64,000 bases of DNA, from positions 17,446,747 to 17,510,746 of the forward strand of contig OZ038451.1 of the NCBI GenBank assembly GCA_964036195.1, given 5' to 3'. A program made the translations under genes and the position numbers. This DNA comes from Sphaerolaimus hirsutus (Eukaryota > Nematoda > Chromadorea > Monhysterida > Sphaerolaimidae). How positions within the stretch are numbered: position 1 is the first letter of the stretch; each line of letters opens with the position of its first letter. This document shows, piece after piece, positions 33,901 to 44,359 of the stretch. The notes beneath the pieces are model-generated. The model was not told the origin of the DNA. It saw only the letters and a program-made list of their open reading frames with translations, and did not search any database.

Positions 33901-36900
33901 GTTGCTCGAGCTGTTCGAGTCGGCCGCGGTGCCGCTCGTGCCCGCCAACATGGCAGACTGGGGCTATCCCAGACCCTGTAAAATCCCCTGTAAAATGTCA
34001 AAGGTCATGCAGTGTCAAAAGTCATGTAAAATGCCCTGCAAAATCGGAGTTGCCATTTTGCAGGGCATTTTACATGGCTTTTAACATTTTAAATGACATT
34101 TGACATTTTACAGGAATCATTACAGGGTCTGGGATTGGCACCTGGTGGTTCAAGCCGCCCGTCGAGTTGGTCAAGGGCTCGCCGCCCGCCGCCGCTGGCC
34201 GCCAGCTGTCAGTTGAGTTCAGCTCGCCCGAGCGACTGAGGATGCAGATGGCCTCGCGCGACACGCCGTCGATCGCGTTGAATATCGGCTCCACCACGTC
34301 GGGGTACTGCGAAAAAATGCAGGTCATCCCGTTGGGAAAGTAGAAACCACGGGCGGGTCGATTTGATCATTCGTGGATGTTTTTAACAAGTGAAAACGCC
34401 ATTCGATTTTTGGGAGATCTGAATTTAAAATTAGATTAATTAGAATAATGAATTAATTGAATTACAATAACAAACCTTCTTCAACTTGTCCTTCACTGTT
34501 GAAACCATTCTGCTCGTGTTCCGCTCTACTTTCGAGTTGACCAAAATAACTTTCAAATCAGGTAAACTGCAAGTGAACGACACAAATTGAGCAGTTTGTA
34601 AAAATAACGGAAAAACGGACGATTCGATGGCAAACGTTACTCACTTCTTGATGTGCTGTATCCGAGCGCCGGGTTTGAAGCTGGCCAGACCACCTGTAGT
34701 GTTTGTTGTGAGCTTAAATATCAAACACTACAGCCTCAGCGATATATTTACAGGCACGCAAATGCAGGTATTAAAGTGCACCGAGAAAATGAAAGTGCAA
34801 ACTAGCCGTAAGTACAGACGGCCGCGTCTATGCCGGACGCTCGACCGTGGATCAGGCTCTCGGCGGCCACCGCCCACCGCCGTATCATGTCCAAGCCCGC
34901 TTCGTCCCACGTTAAACATGTTTCTCCACCTGGATATTGAAACAATTTGCAAGTGACCTAAAAAGATATACCGCTAATCAACGAATAAGACCCCCTTGAT
35001 TACCCCCCTGTTCGCCAGGTGCGGGGAAAAACACCCCCTCCTGAATAAATTCCTCCCTATGTGATGGGTGGTAAACATGCTGAAAAAATTATTTAAAAAA
35101 CTATCGATCTAGTCAGATGCGAATAAGCTAAGTTTGGAAAAGCTACGTTGGGGGGCTGATTAATCGAATGTAAATGCAGTGCAGTGCGTGAAACGAAAAA
35201 TACAAAAGAATGTTAGCTTACGCAGTGTGACATACCTACATGCCTTTTTCGCGTTTTCCGAAGAAAAATAACTCCCCCTCGAATAACCCTCCTGAATGAA
35301 ACCCCGAAAAGCTCTGACGAAAAATAACTCGCTGGGGTCTTATTTGAGGACTTATTGTACGCAAGAAACATCACTCCACCAACCGGGGTCATTCTCGGTG
35401 CAGGCGACCACGTTGGGTGCGGGGATCATGCCGGCCGCTTGGAGCAAACTGGCGGCCACGCACACGCAGTACGCGCCCGACGAGCCCAGGCCGACGCACG
35501 AGGGAAGCTTGAATTGCACGGTCACCTTCACTGCGGGCAGGTCGCTGCGACCAGCGGACAGTGTGAGCAGTATATTGGTGTATTGAACAGCCGAGAAACA
35601 CAATCAAAAGCATCATTAGAAACTTGTGCACGGCGCTGTCGATAACCAGATAATCAACGGAAATTATCGAGATTCAACAGGGTCCCACATAAAAATTAGA
35701 GCCGCGGTGACTCATCCAAAACAGAAATATTTTTTGATGGAATGCAAAAGCTAAAAAATTGACAAAGAATCGAAATTATCAGCTTTTGAGAAGGTAAATG
35801 TTTTACAGAGTACGCGACCTACAGTGGTTCATCAGCAACCTTTTCGGCAGTAACGGGCCAACTCAGCTAACCGTTTGCGCTGCGCCACGCCGAGCAGCAG
35901 GTACCAGAAGGCGAGCACGGCGAGGTGCTGCACGCCGCACTGGTCCTCGCAGGCGCCCGACAGCTTCCTGGCCACGGGCACGACCACCTCCAGCTGCGGC
36001 GGCGCGCCGTCCTCGTCGCCGAAGATCGGCGGCACGCTGTCGCCCAATCTGCGGCCAGTTGCATGTGGATATGAGCGTCAGATAGGCGCCACACACGCTG
36101 GATGGGAACTGAATTCATGTCAACTAAATTTTAATTAATTACCGTATTTCCTCGAAATACCCCCCTCAAAATCGGCACTATGAATTTGTGGTCCGGGAAA
36201 TGCATAACAGATGTTCAAAACACTTACTGTGTTACGTTAGAACATCGTTTATACCATCTACATCCTTATATAAGGCTGTAAAAACTTATAAATTGGTTAT
36301 TGTTGCATTTTTCACGTTTTTCTCTCAAAATTCTCACTCTGAAACAATCACCCCCCGGGGGGTATTTAGAGAAAATACGGTATGCGATTTCAAGTTTCCT
36401 GTGTGATAAATCATAGGTAGGTTGTTTATTTTTAATTGTAAGACTCAAGTTTCAGTGTTATCGTGTTATTTAGCTGACTTTCAGTTGACACGAATTTGCC
36501 ATGTCAACTAGCGTGTGGGGGGCGATGCGATACATCCGCATTATTTAAAAAGATTTAATAAAATGTGTCCGTAAAAACTAGCAGGACGCAAGCACTAATT
36601 TATTCAGTCATTTGTGCAACGTAAATAGCACAACACCCGCCGTGTGGAAACGGCCCGGGACAGTGAAAGGTGACCACCCTTCAAAATAGCCGATCCATAC
36701 AAACCTCTCGGCGGCGCGCATGAGATCCTTCCTCAGCCAGGTCTTCTCCACGCCCAGGTCTGGCAGGTTCAAGTAAATCACCCCGTCGGCGGACGTGTAC
36801 AGCGACACGTAGGTGCGCAAGTCGATCGCTCCGGCCACGGCCGTCTGAGCGGCGCAGTGCGGCTGGTCGAAAGACACGCGAGTGAGTTGTGCAACGGCGA

Positions 36901-37830
36901 GCTTACCCTGCCGTAGACGACCGCGTGCTCGCCGAACAGTATGATCTTGCCGGGCGCGCTCAGGAACAGCCCGTTGGTGTAGCTGCCGCCCGTGCTGCCC
37001 GACGACGGCGCTGGAGACCCGTCCATCGAACTCCGGCCTGTATGTCCACTGTGCATTTGTATTTTCAAATCAGTTTGGCATAATCGTAACCTAGACCGTG
37101 CACACACTAGTTGAAAACCACACCCAATGTCAACTGGTTCCGATCCCAATTCAAAGCTTGATGGCGAGCCGGCGAACGACATTCAAATGCAATAGTGTTG
37201 AATCATGTTCCAAATAGCAGTAGTGTTGAAAAAATATTGCGGTAAATGAAGGAACAATGTAAATTACAAGGCCGGCATGAGGTATATGTGTATACAACAA
37301 TGCGTAGTGCTACTCGTCAGCAAGCTTTGAATTGGAATCCGAACCAGTTGACATTTGGTGTCGTTGTCAACCAATGTGTGCAGAGCCTTAGCAAAGGAAT
37401 TTGCCAACCCACGCGTGCGGCATTATTCACATGTACTCACGGTATACTACAGTTACTTTACACCCTGCACGCGTGGTTCACGCTGGAAACGTGCCAACGA
37501 TTTTTTAAGAATGCTATTTTCATAAAACGTTGAAAAAAGTCATCTCTGTTATAACGCTATATCTTAACTTATTCACAACAATGATATTTTTACCTTATAC
37601 ACAAAAATCGCATGCTTTATCATCATTGGCACGCTTCCAACGTGAGACATAAATGAGTGCGAGTGCAGAGTATCATGTTCGCTGAGTATACACAAAATAC
37701 GAAACATAACGGTTACGCTCTAAATTCGTCATTCACTAGAGCAATAACCATTTTGCGGCAGCTTGTTTTGCACACGCCTACACACACCAAAACACGCGTT
37801 ACAGTATGGCTCACCGGTGGCGGCGTCCAT
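27904..37830 (-). CDS. MVK: Mevalonate kinase
   Basis: ATP-dependent phosphorylation of mevalonate, an early isoprenoid/sterol step. Exons: 37830-37815, 37037-36907, 36844-36705, 36048-35872, 35544-35384, 34929-34807, 34693-34645, 34566-34476, 34306-34142, 33957-33856, 33096-32926, 31999-31846, 28082-27904 (TGA); all phases agree. Numbering from the Met at 37026 (543 aa): APGKIILFGEHAVVYG with Lys27 and Glu33; GHMP glycine loop LPSCVGLGSS at 159-168; Glu223 and catalytic Asp234 in HGRASGIDAAV; motif 3 KMTGAGGGGS at 468-477. An in-frame Met one exon upstream (37830) adds nine residues. Human MVK is 396 aa; the excess is mainly a ~110-residue Ser/Gly/Ala/Pro-rich insertion (about 315-425) and a Pro-rich C-terminus. 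The intron at 34,694-34,806 is GC-AG; the one at 33,958-34,141 is a transposon. The last intron holds another gene. Confidence 0.93.
29224..31583 (-). CDS. Unidentified nested gene in the last MVK intron, six exons, ~395 aa
   Basis: Same strand as MVK. Exons: A 31583 to about 31456, B 31185-31077, C 30835-30620, D 30201-29683, E 29621-29481, F 29298-29224 (TAA); every junction keeps frame. The protein starts MSGAPKSNSSDYQQKF, then a strongly basic stretch (QRVRDMVAHE, IRRKKTKKTPESRG), a Gly/Thr/Ser-rich region, LFKRGIQMIFSRNNFLK, INRRGGIKLMGTPGAFKRQQ, an acidic/polar segment, an amphipathic helix (TDAIKSSLERALDAANTMLE) and a Ser/Thr/Lys tail ending SSLVC. Exons are GC-rich like MVK. A basic, possibly nuclear or chromatin/RNA-associated protein is suggested by composition only; I do not recognise it. 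The donor of exon A is ambiguous (GA, GC or GT dinucleotides at 31458, 31455 and 31452, or GTAAAG further on, all in the same phase). Introns A/B and E/F are TIR repeats. Confidence 0.68.
29299..29480. mobile_element. TIR element forming intron E/F of the nested gene (182 bp)
   Basis: Read on the minus strand, the intron is GTGCCAGTTCCGCAAATTGA...CAATTTGTGGAACTGGCTCCAG: its two ends are inverted copies, so the element fills the whole intron. Internal AAGTAAAATGGCAAAAGCGA repeats recur at 59,840-59,925 in a related fragment ending GCGGAACTGGC. Confidence 0.82.
30280..30580. mobile_element. TIR element in nested-gene intron C/D
   Basis: ATTCATCTATACCCGCTAG near 30,289 is inverted as CTAGCGGGTATAGATGAAT near 30,566, with G/C runs inside. 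It occupies most of the 418-bp intron. Confidence 0.65.
31186..31455. mobile_element. CCCAGACCCTGTAAA element forming intron A/B of the nested gene
   Basis: On the plus strand GTGCCAGTCCCAGACCCTG opens and CAGGGTCTGGGACTGCCTCC closes the element as inverted copies; inside are the CTGTAAAATGTCA/TGACATTTGACAC words of the 168-bp satellite. Coding sequence abuts both ends. The expected GTGCCA donor is changed to GAGGCAG on the gene's strand, so the active donor needs transcript data. Confidence 0.75.
32669..32890. mobile_element. CACACTAGTTGAC-type MITE in MVK intron
   Basis: GATGGGCCCACACACGCTAG left; GTCAACTAGTGTGTGGGCAT right. Lies in the intron between MVK exons 33096-32926 and 31999-31846. 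Confidence 0.72.
33345..33825. mobile_element. TIR element with GTAAAGTA-type arrays in MVK intron
   Basis: GAGTTGTTAAAAGTACC left and GCATTAACAACTGTGC right, with many AAAGTAAA/GAGTA words inside. A related copy is at 61,430-61,920 (GAGTTGTTCAAATC to TTTTAACAACTGTGCC). Confidence 0.6.
33958..34141. mobile_element. CCCAGACCCTGTAA element forming an entire MVK intron (184 bp)
   Basis: On the gene strand: CACCAG|GTGCCAATCCCAGACCCTG...CAGGGTCTGGGATAGCCCCAG|TCTGCC. The element is palindromic from splice site to splice site and matches the satellite unit at 18.7-20.4 kb. The donor GT is the first dinucleotide of the element; the acceptor CAG lies in a near-duplicate of the upstream exon end (CACCAG versus CCCCAG), as expected of a target duplication. 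Phase 0; it splits the low-complexity insertion of the enzyme. Confidence 0.9.
34968..35357. mobile_element. ACCGTATTTCC-type MITE filling most of an MVK intron
   Basis: CGAATAAGACCCCCTTGATT left; GGGTCTTATTTGAGGACTTA right. Its right end is about 25 bp from the donor of exon 35544-35384. Confidence 0.65.
36141..36381. mobile_element. ACCGTATTTCC-type MITE in MVK intron
   Basis: TTACCGTATTTCCTCGAAAT to TATTTAGAGAAAATACGGTA. Beside it, at 36,490-36,515, is a one-sided CTAGCGTGTGGGG end of another MITE. Confidence 0.75.
37099..37386. mobile_element. CACACTAGTTGA-type MITE in MVK 5' intron
   Basis: GCACACACTAGTTGAAAACC left; GTTGTCAACCAATGTGTGC right. Confidence 0.68.
37440..37690. mobile_element. 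TATACTC/GAGTATA element
   Basis: Near-identical to 15,537-15,785: 'ACTTTACACC...cgctggaa.cgtgccaacga' left arm and 'TTGGCACGCTTCCAACGTGA...' right arm. A related, rearranged copy is at 26,530-26,790. Confidence 0.7.
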
Positions 37831-38523
37831 GTCGTTGTGGTTGGTCAAGGCCGCGTCGGCCCCGTTGGGCGACCGACCGCCCGCCTGCTCAGCCAGCGCA
37901 CAGTCGCCGCCCGCAGCTCTGAAAAATGTGTAACGAATGTAGACCGGTGCGAAGGCGCTGCGGACTGGTAGACCAATGGGATTTAGGAAACTCGAACAGC
38001 TGTTTTGGACACATTTGAGTTGACAAGAATGAGCAGTCTGTCAACTACGGTTGACGGCGATGAAACATCATTTATTGCGGTCAACTAAAATGTTTTCAAA
38101 AGAGATGTGTGAGTTTCCCAAAATTCTACGGTATACTAGTGTGGGTGGCCACAATTAAACCGATCTCAAAAACGGCTACTATTTTTGTGACGTACCGTAA
38201 AAATTGACCGGCTTCTTAGCTCCCGAGTGCAGACGGGTGTGCGCACGGCACTGGAACTACTTCGGACAGGTCAGGATGTCATGCAATTTGTACACCGACA
38301 ACTAATGCACCACGGCGTCTGCAGCGGGGAATATTTCTCCCCTGCGCACGCATAAAAATGTCGATAGTCTAGACGGATTATTCAGGCCTCTTGAACGGCG
38401 GCGCGGCTTTATTCCTGAACAGGGTAAAATGTAGTGGTCAAAAAGGTCCCATATGAATGAGGAAAAAAGCACAAGTGTGTGTGTGAGCGCCAACAGATAA
38501 GTAGGTGCGATTGGGGGACGTAC

Positions 38524-38717
38524 CTAAAAGCGACTGCGGCGCGCTGAATGCACACGCGAGCGGCAGTCTAGTATCCAGCTAGTGAGGAAGCTAGTCGCAT
38601 GCAACACGACGACCCAAGTACACAAAGGCGAGATGGGAAGCGGCGCGGCCGCCCGCCGCCGCGGCGGCGCAAAATCATGCACGGCGGCAAACCAAGAATG
38701 GCGGCCGTCTTTATATA
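38524..38717 (-). promoter_or_regulatory. Putative MVK promoter (TATA box) and 5' untranslated exon
   Basis: On the minus strand TATATAAAG (38717-38709) lies in a GC-rich block, followed about 30 bp later by a probable start site and a GC-rich leader ending CGCTTTTAG|GTACGT (exon end 38524). The leader contains a short upstream frame closed by TAG, so it reads as 5' UTR. MVK is the next gene on this strand. Possible further leader exons, with good splice sites but no open frame into MVK, lie near 38,420-38,330 and 38,270-38,195. Confidence 0.6.
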
Positions 38718-38759
38718 GAAATGGAAAAATAGAGAGTAATCTACGCAGCGACACAATGG

Positions 38760-39970
38760 GAGGGGGGGGGCTGCCGCCCTACCGGGAAGTGGCGCCTGTC
38801 ACCAACCATAAGCCACCATGCGTATCATGCCGGCGGCATTGCAAATTGAAAGCGTACATGAAATAAATAACAAGCCGGCTGGCTGGCAGCAGCGGCGAAC
38901 CGGCCGCGCCGCGGCACACTGGGCGCTGACGTCACGCGCTCCCGGCGCAGCTAGCAAGGCAGGAAACAACCCCAAGCACTGTCAAGTGACCAATTTCACA
39001 TAGTCTTCAATGCCTTGCCTTGCCACACTTCAATGAGAGTTCGAAATTGTGTTTACCTACTTGTCAGTCAACTGGATATTCGAAAATATTCAGTTTTGTC
39101 CGAAAAACGGTCAGAAATTTGGCACGTGACAGGTTCGTTATGTCCCCCAGGCACAGTTCCAGCTTTGGACCGACACAAATCATAATCCCAAATGGTAAAA
39201 AAATATCAAAGATAAACAAATCGCATCTGCGCAGCATACGCGTCGCATTTAGGAATATATGTTTCCGCAATTCATTTGTTTCTTTTCCTGAAATTTCCCG
39301 TGAAAGGTAAAATATTTGTCTTTGTGTCAAGCCATGAACAGTGCCCAGTAGTGACTACTGCTTACGGCTACGAGCTTTGCATAGACATTTGTGAAGGTCG
39401 ACCTGCGGCATCATACTCGCGCTCATCAACATAAAGCTCTGGTTTATCACCGAATTGAGTGTGAGTTTTTAGATTGAAAAATTGTAGAATATCAAATTTG
39501 AAACGCGATTTCCGTTTGAAAAACATGAAATGTTAAAAATAGACGAGCGTGCGAGTGCATGCGTCGCTTTGTATAAATAGCTGTATACTTGCACACGACT
39601 ATATTTATTTGCCAAATAGTGACTATAATGTAATGTGTTCAAAATTGTCTGCCATGATATTAGTATTTGTTGACATCCATGGTCACGCGGTACAGACAAG
39701 ACCATCCATTTTGAGTGTAAATTTTTTCGGTTATAATAATGTTTTCAAAGGCTTTTTTCACATATACCTATTCAGGGACGTATCCAAGATTTGTGAGCGG
39801 GGGGGGGGGGGGCTGCTTGTTTACGGGGGCCGGCGAACGAGGGGGGGCTCAGCCCCCCCCCCTAAAATTTTTCCCTATATAGGGACGGAAAGGCGTTTTG
39901 GTTCTAGACCCATACAAATGCGCCACGCCATGGCGCTATTGGCTTTGGCGCTAGCGCCAGGAACCGCTTT
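38760..39970. other. No gene recognised; GC-rich then AT-rich
   Basis: 38,760-38,970 is GC-rich upstream of the MVK promoter. 39,000-39,970 has no repeat ends or coding signal I can support apart from a GGCGCT-word array at 39,922-39,965. Confidence 0.4.
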
Positions 39971-39977
39971 ATATGTA

Positions 39978-40354
39978 TGTACCGTATTTCCTCGAAATAC
40001 CCCCGGGGGGGGGTTAAACGGGGGGGGGTTTATTATTTCGCCAGAAATTTTTTGAAAACCAAGTACTAAATTGTCGTCTGAAACGTACGCAGACGTCGAA
40101 AATGCAACAAAAATCGCCATTTATAAGACTCTAAAGACTTGTATAAGTGTGTAGACGTATAATCACTGTTCTCACATAACAGAGTCAACGTTTTTCACGT
40201 GTGTTTTGCATTACCCAGATGACAAACCGCAGCCTTTGTCATTTACGTTCTCTATACACTTAATTTTTTGGGGGGGGGGGTATTTCGAGGGGGGGGGGGG
40301 TTATGAGTTCATAGTGTCCATTTTGAGGGGGGGTATTTCGAGGAAATACGGTAA
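39978..40354. mobile_element. ACCGTATTTCC-type MITE
   Basis: TACCGTATTTCCTCGAAATA to TATTTCGAGGAAATACGGTA, with long G runs in the subterminal parts. Confidence 0.8.
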
Positions 40355-41211
40355 ATATGCATACATATACAGCGAAATTTGCAAAAATCTACTCAATTTC
40401 AAAGGATATTGGTTTACAGGGGCCGATCCACTGAAAATACAACGCATGGGGAAGAAATTGCGCGCTTGCGCGCAACATTTTTAAGAAACATCGGAACATA
40501 TACGGGAAAAGTTGCATTTACCGGGATTTTTTAGGTCTCACCCCGGGAAGTGGGGGGGCTGCAGCCACCCCCCCCCCCCCCCCTGGATACGTCCTTGTAC
40601 CTATTTATATCAGAAAAACATGACGACTTTTCTTCAATTGTGTCATTTTGATTTTTTTTGTAGTGATAGTGTATGTAATTATAATGATAAGAATTTCCCA
40701 GCTAGGAGTCAAGTTCCGGTAACTCAAGGATTCCACGCAACAAATCCCAGCCATGTCTGCACACTGTTGGAATTATGTGTCTGTGCTTGGACAAGAATTG
40801 TTTCGTAAAATGATAAATATATTCAAATAAAACCATAGAGCTATTTAGCCGACGAAACGCCGTTCATTTGCTGTATTATCAATTTGATAAAAAAAATACA
40901 AGCCAAAGACTAACTAATGAATGCGGAACACGCAATCTCGTAGAGATATAAGGGTGCGCTGCGCTATTTACCTCTATCATTTATGTTAGCTGTGCACCGA
41001 CCGGGAAAACATAAATATTAGACATGGAGTACGCATATCTGGGTAAATATTCCACGTAAATGTAGTTTCAGCACACATCGGGCCATTATTCATCTAAAAT
41101 GAGTACTCTGACTAATTTTTCAAGAATACTACAGGCTTGTTCAATCGTGCTAAAATTTCAGCTCAATAGACTAGCAGAGCGTCATCATTTCGGCCACGCA
41201 CACTAGTATAC

Positions 41212-41401
41212 TCGGCGGACATCACACTTAGTATGGAAACCTACCATAACCCGTGTGAATAATGAGCCAAAACTTTACGTGTTTTTCATAATAATATTTC
41301 GTCTTGACTATGGAAAAATTAATTATGATATTTATCGCAAGATCTTATTCATTAAATTATGGTAGGATTCTGCGCTTACTTTGCGGTCCGCCGAGTATAC
41401 T
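41212..41401. mobile_element. TATACTCGGCGGAC MITE, complete
   Basis: CTAGTATACTCGGCGGAC at the left and GTCCGCCGAGTATACTAG at the right; the ~190-bp interior matches 23,207-23,394. Confidence 0.82.
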
Positions 41402-41568
41402 AGGGTTCAAACGGGACCGCTTTTTTGGGCCGGGAGCGGGACCAGAAATTTTTCTTATCCGTACCGGGACCGGGACTGGTATATTTTTTTATCGGGACCG
41501 GGACCGGTACCACCTCAGTCCCGGAATTTCGCCGAACCATCTACCTCCCGGTTCCGTTTGACCCTAAC
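41402..41568. mobile_element. hAT-type MITE, GGGACC-array family
   Basis: TAGGGTTCAAACGGGACCGC to TTCCGTTTGACCCTA with GGGACCGGGAC arrays. It sits between two other TIR elements and I see no 8-bp duplication. Confidence 0.65.
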
Positions 41569-41633
41569 TAGTACATCATCGAAAGTTGGGAAACTCATAA
41601 ATCTGTTTTGGACGCATTTGAGTTTACCACAAT

Positions 41634-42102
41634 TAGGGTTCAAACGGGATTGACCTTTCGGGATCGGGATCGGGATCGGGATTGGTTTTTTGAGATTTAG
41701 GGATTGGGATCGGGATCGGGATTGGCCGGGATTGTGGTCACGGGATCGGGATCGGGATTGGCTTTTTTTCGGGATCGGGATTGGTGTCTTGGGATAGAGA
41801 TTTTGGCCAATGTTTTGGAGCCCACAGTTGTTCATAAAGGTCTAAAAACACTGTTGGATGCCAGAAACGTGGCATAAAATGAACGCTGGGGTTTGCGTTC
41901 ACATTTTTGCATGCAAAAACATCGTTTTTTCACTTTTGATAATTTCCACTCATTTTTCCGGGATCGGGATCCCGGACTTTGGAGTTTCTCGGGATCGGGA
42001 TCGGGATTTGAAAAGTTTCGGGATTGGGATCGGGATCGGGACTGCTAAATCCCGGAATTTCACGGGATCCGGGATCGGGATCGGGATCCCGTTTGAACCC
42101 TA
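41634..42102. mobile_element. hAT-type MITE, GGGATC-array family, 8-bp TSD ACCACAAT
   Basis: TAGGGTTCAAACGGGATTGA to GATCCCGTTTGAACCCTA, flanked by ACCACAAT at 41626-41633 and 42103-42110. Interior arrays of CGGGATCGGGAT. It is inserted in an older foldback (about 41,566-42,228, arms CTAGTACATCATCGAAAGTT and the inverse). Confidence 0.92.
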
Positions 42103-42533
42103 ACCACAATGGATTACTTTTGATCGCCGTCAACAGTAATTGGCAGATTCCTCATTGTGGTAAATTCAGATGTGTGCAAAACCGATTTATGAGTTTCCCA
42201 AATTTCGGTGGTGTACTAGTGTGTGCAGCGCTAATGGGGTCTATCGCGTTGGTACAATATTTCAATTTTCCGCGAAAATATAGCCATATTTGGTTGACAT
42301 TTGATATCCACTATCTGCCGTATATTACTACAAATAAATGTAGCAATTTACATTCTGATGGGATAATATTTTGGAATCAGTGGATGAAATATGACCTCAA
42401 GCACCCACAATGCACATTATCCAGACTCATCTAAAGACAGTAAATAGAATCAAAAAGCACAAATGCAAATAGAAACCCAATTCAAAACAGAAAATGGATC
42501 GTCAATGTGATAAGTGGATAATGTGAATGCTAA

Positions 42534-43075
42534 CTAGGGATGGCTGTGTGTTTCACTGTGTTTAAAAACCGTTTTCTTATTTAAAAAACGCAAGCATTGA
42601 TACCGTTATCTAATGAGGTACTGATTTCCCGCTACATCTGAAACATTTAAGTACATACAATACAAGTGTGGAATTTTGTAGTATGTAAATAGGAGTATTT
42701 TATTTATGTTCTAGAATGAGTGTCAAATTTGCCAGTACTAGTACAAGTGACAAATTTTGACATGACAAAATCGAGCACACTGCTTGCGTCACACTTTCAC
42801 TGTGCCATATTTTTATAAATAATAAATAATTATCTGGAGGTGGATTAGGTGGGGGCGTTTCGGTGGGGGGTTGGCGGGGGTTCAGCATAGTGATAAAAAA
42901 ACAACGTTTTTTTTAACGACCCACATTTTTAAAATAATAAAACCGTTTTTGCTTCTTCAAAAGTTCCCAAATATGGTTGAGTGGCAGTACTATGTAATGA
43001 TATATATAGCCACAGAAAAGCATAAATATAAATGATTCTTTGAACCGGGTCGTAGCAACCGCGATTTTTTCATCT
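42534..43075. mobile_element. hAT-like TAGGGATGG element, decayed
   Basis: TAGGGATGGCTGTGTG left, TTTTTTCATCTCTA right, with AAAACCGTTTT-type words near both ends and the core word AGTACTATGTAATGATATAT seen in the TAGGGTTGG family. Target duplication not clear. Confidence 0.5.
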
Positions 43076-43200
43076 CTAACGCAAGCACCAGATTAACTGC
43101 AATTTCAGGGCAGAGGAAAAGGCAGGCGGCACAAAATAGGCTATTAAAAACAAAAACTAGAGTTCGCGTACTGAAGATCAACTATTCTCTCAATGTGCAC

Positions 43201-44350
43201 TAGGGTTCAAACGATATATCGTATCGAATATCGAATATCGGATATCGACCATTTTTTTAAATCGGATATCGACCCATTTTTATATCGAATATCGATTTCG
43301 AAAATTTTGAAAAAATATCGAATATCGATATTGAAAATTTTGCAAAAAATATCGAATATAGACCATTTTTTCGATATATCGAACCTGTACTGTGTCCCTA
43401 AGGCCCCTTTCACACATTTTTTTCTGTGACGACTCAGACAACATGAGAAAGTTCAATATTCAGGTAAAAAGTTCCATATTCATTAGATAACATGGCCAAG
43501 TATACATACCGCCTAGGCGTATATGCATGTCAAATTGCAGATGAATCGTGCTTGTTGTTCAAGACTTCTAGACGTTTGAAATTGTTTTGCCATTTCGGGC
43601 TCCGACAATGGCAAAAAATTTTTCAAACGTCTGTAACTCTTAAACGACAAGCACAATTCATCTGCAATTTGACATACATATACGCTTAGGTGGTATGTAT
43701 ACTTGGCCATTTTATCTGATGAATATGGATCTTTTTACTTGAATTACTGAACTTTTTCTTGTTGTCAGAGTCGTCACAGAAAAAAAGGTGTGAAAGGGGT
43801 CTGAGTAAAGTTTTTTTTCACTTTGAGATATTTGTGATTGATCTGATTTACTTATAGTATTTTATTTGATGAGTGAAAGTACAATATTTATAATGTTATT
43901 TTTGTTGGAGTGCTAAATTTGAAGCCTGACAATGCTGATATGCTATTTTTTGCAACATGCATTAAGCAATTCAGTTATAAGTATGAACTGTTATCTCTAC
44001 CAATTGTTGTCTGCCTGATCCACTTTGATTCATCATGTTTTTCTTCCATTTTCAACTTTTGACTGATGTAAACCTTTTTAAAATCACTTGTACCATTCAC
44101 ATTTCAGTAAAGAGATGATTAACCATGTGTGCAAAACCAAGAAAAAACAATATTCCGCTTGCAATTTGCCTTGCTATACCAACAGCAAATTGCAATATCG
44201 AATATCGAAAATATCGAAATATCGAATATCGGATATCGACCATTTTTTAATATCGAATATCGAGGTTCCATATCGTATCGATATCAAATATCGAGTTTCA
44301 GAAAAAAATATCGAATATCGATATCGAAAAGTCATATCGTTCGAACCCTA
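43201..44350. mobile_element. hAT-type MITE, CGATAT-array family, 8-bp TSD ATGTGCAC, with nested element
   Basis: TAGGGTTCAAACGATATATC to GATATCG-rich sequence ending GTTCGAACCCTA; ATGTGCAC at 43193-43200 and 44351-44358. The core (43,800-44,190) is the reverse of the 16.3-kb core. A 400-bp foldback is inserted at 43,401-43,801. Confidence 0.92.
43401..43801. mobile_element. Foldback element GGCCCCTTTCACAC nested in hAT MITE
   Basis: GGCCCCTTTCACACATTTTT left and the inverse GTGTGAAAGGGGTC right; arms continue through most of the element. Comparison with uninterrupted copies places it after TCCCTAA, with TAA/TGA at the borders, compatible with a 3-bp (TWA-like) duplication. Confidence 0.8.
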
Positions 44351-44359
44351 ATGTGCACA

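Noticed and set aside
35798-36138. Several Arg/Pro/Ala-rich open frames on both strands near 35.8-36.1 kb
   Set aside because: Shadows of the GC-rich MVK exon 36048-35872.
38524-38754. GC-rich minus-strand open frame as an MVK leader peptide or separate gene
   Set aside because: It starts upstream of the TATA box and its frame does not join MVK; better explained as promoter and 5' UTR.
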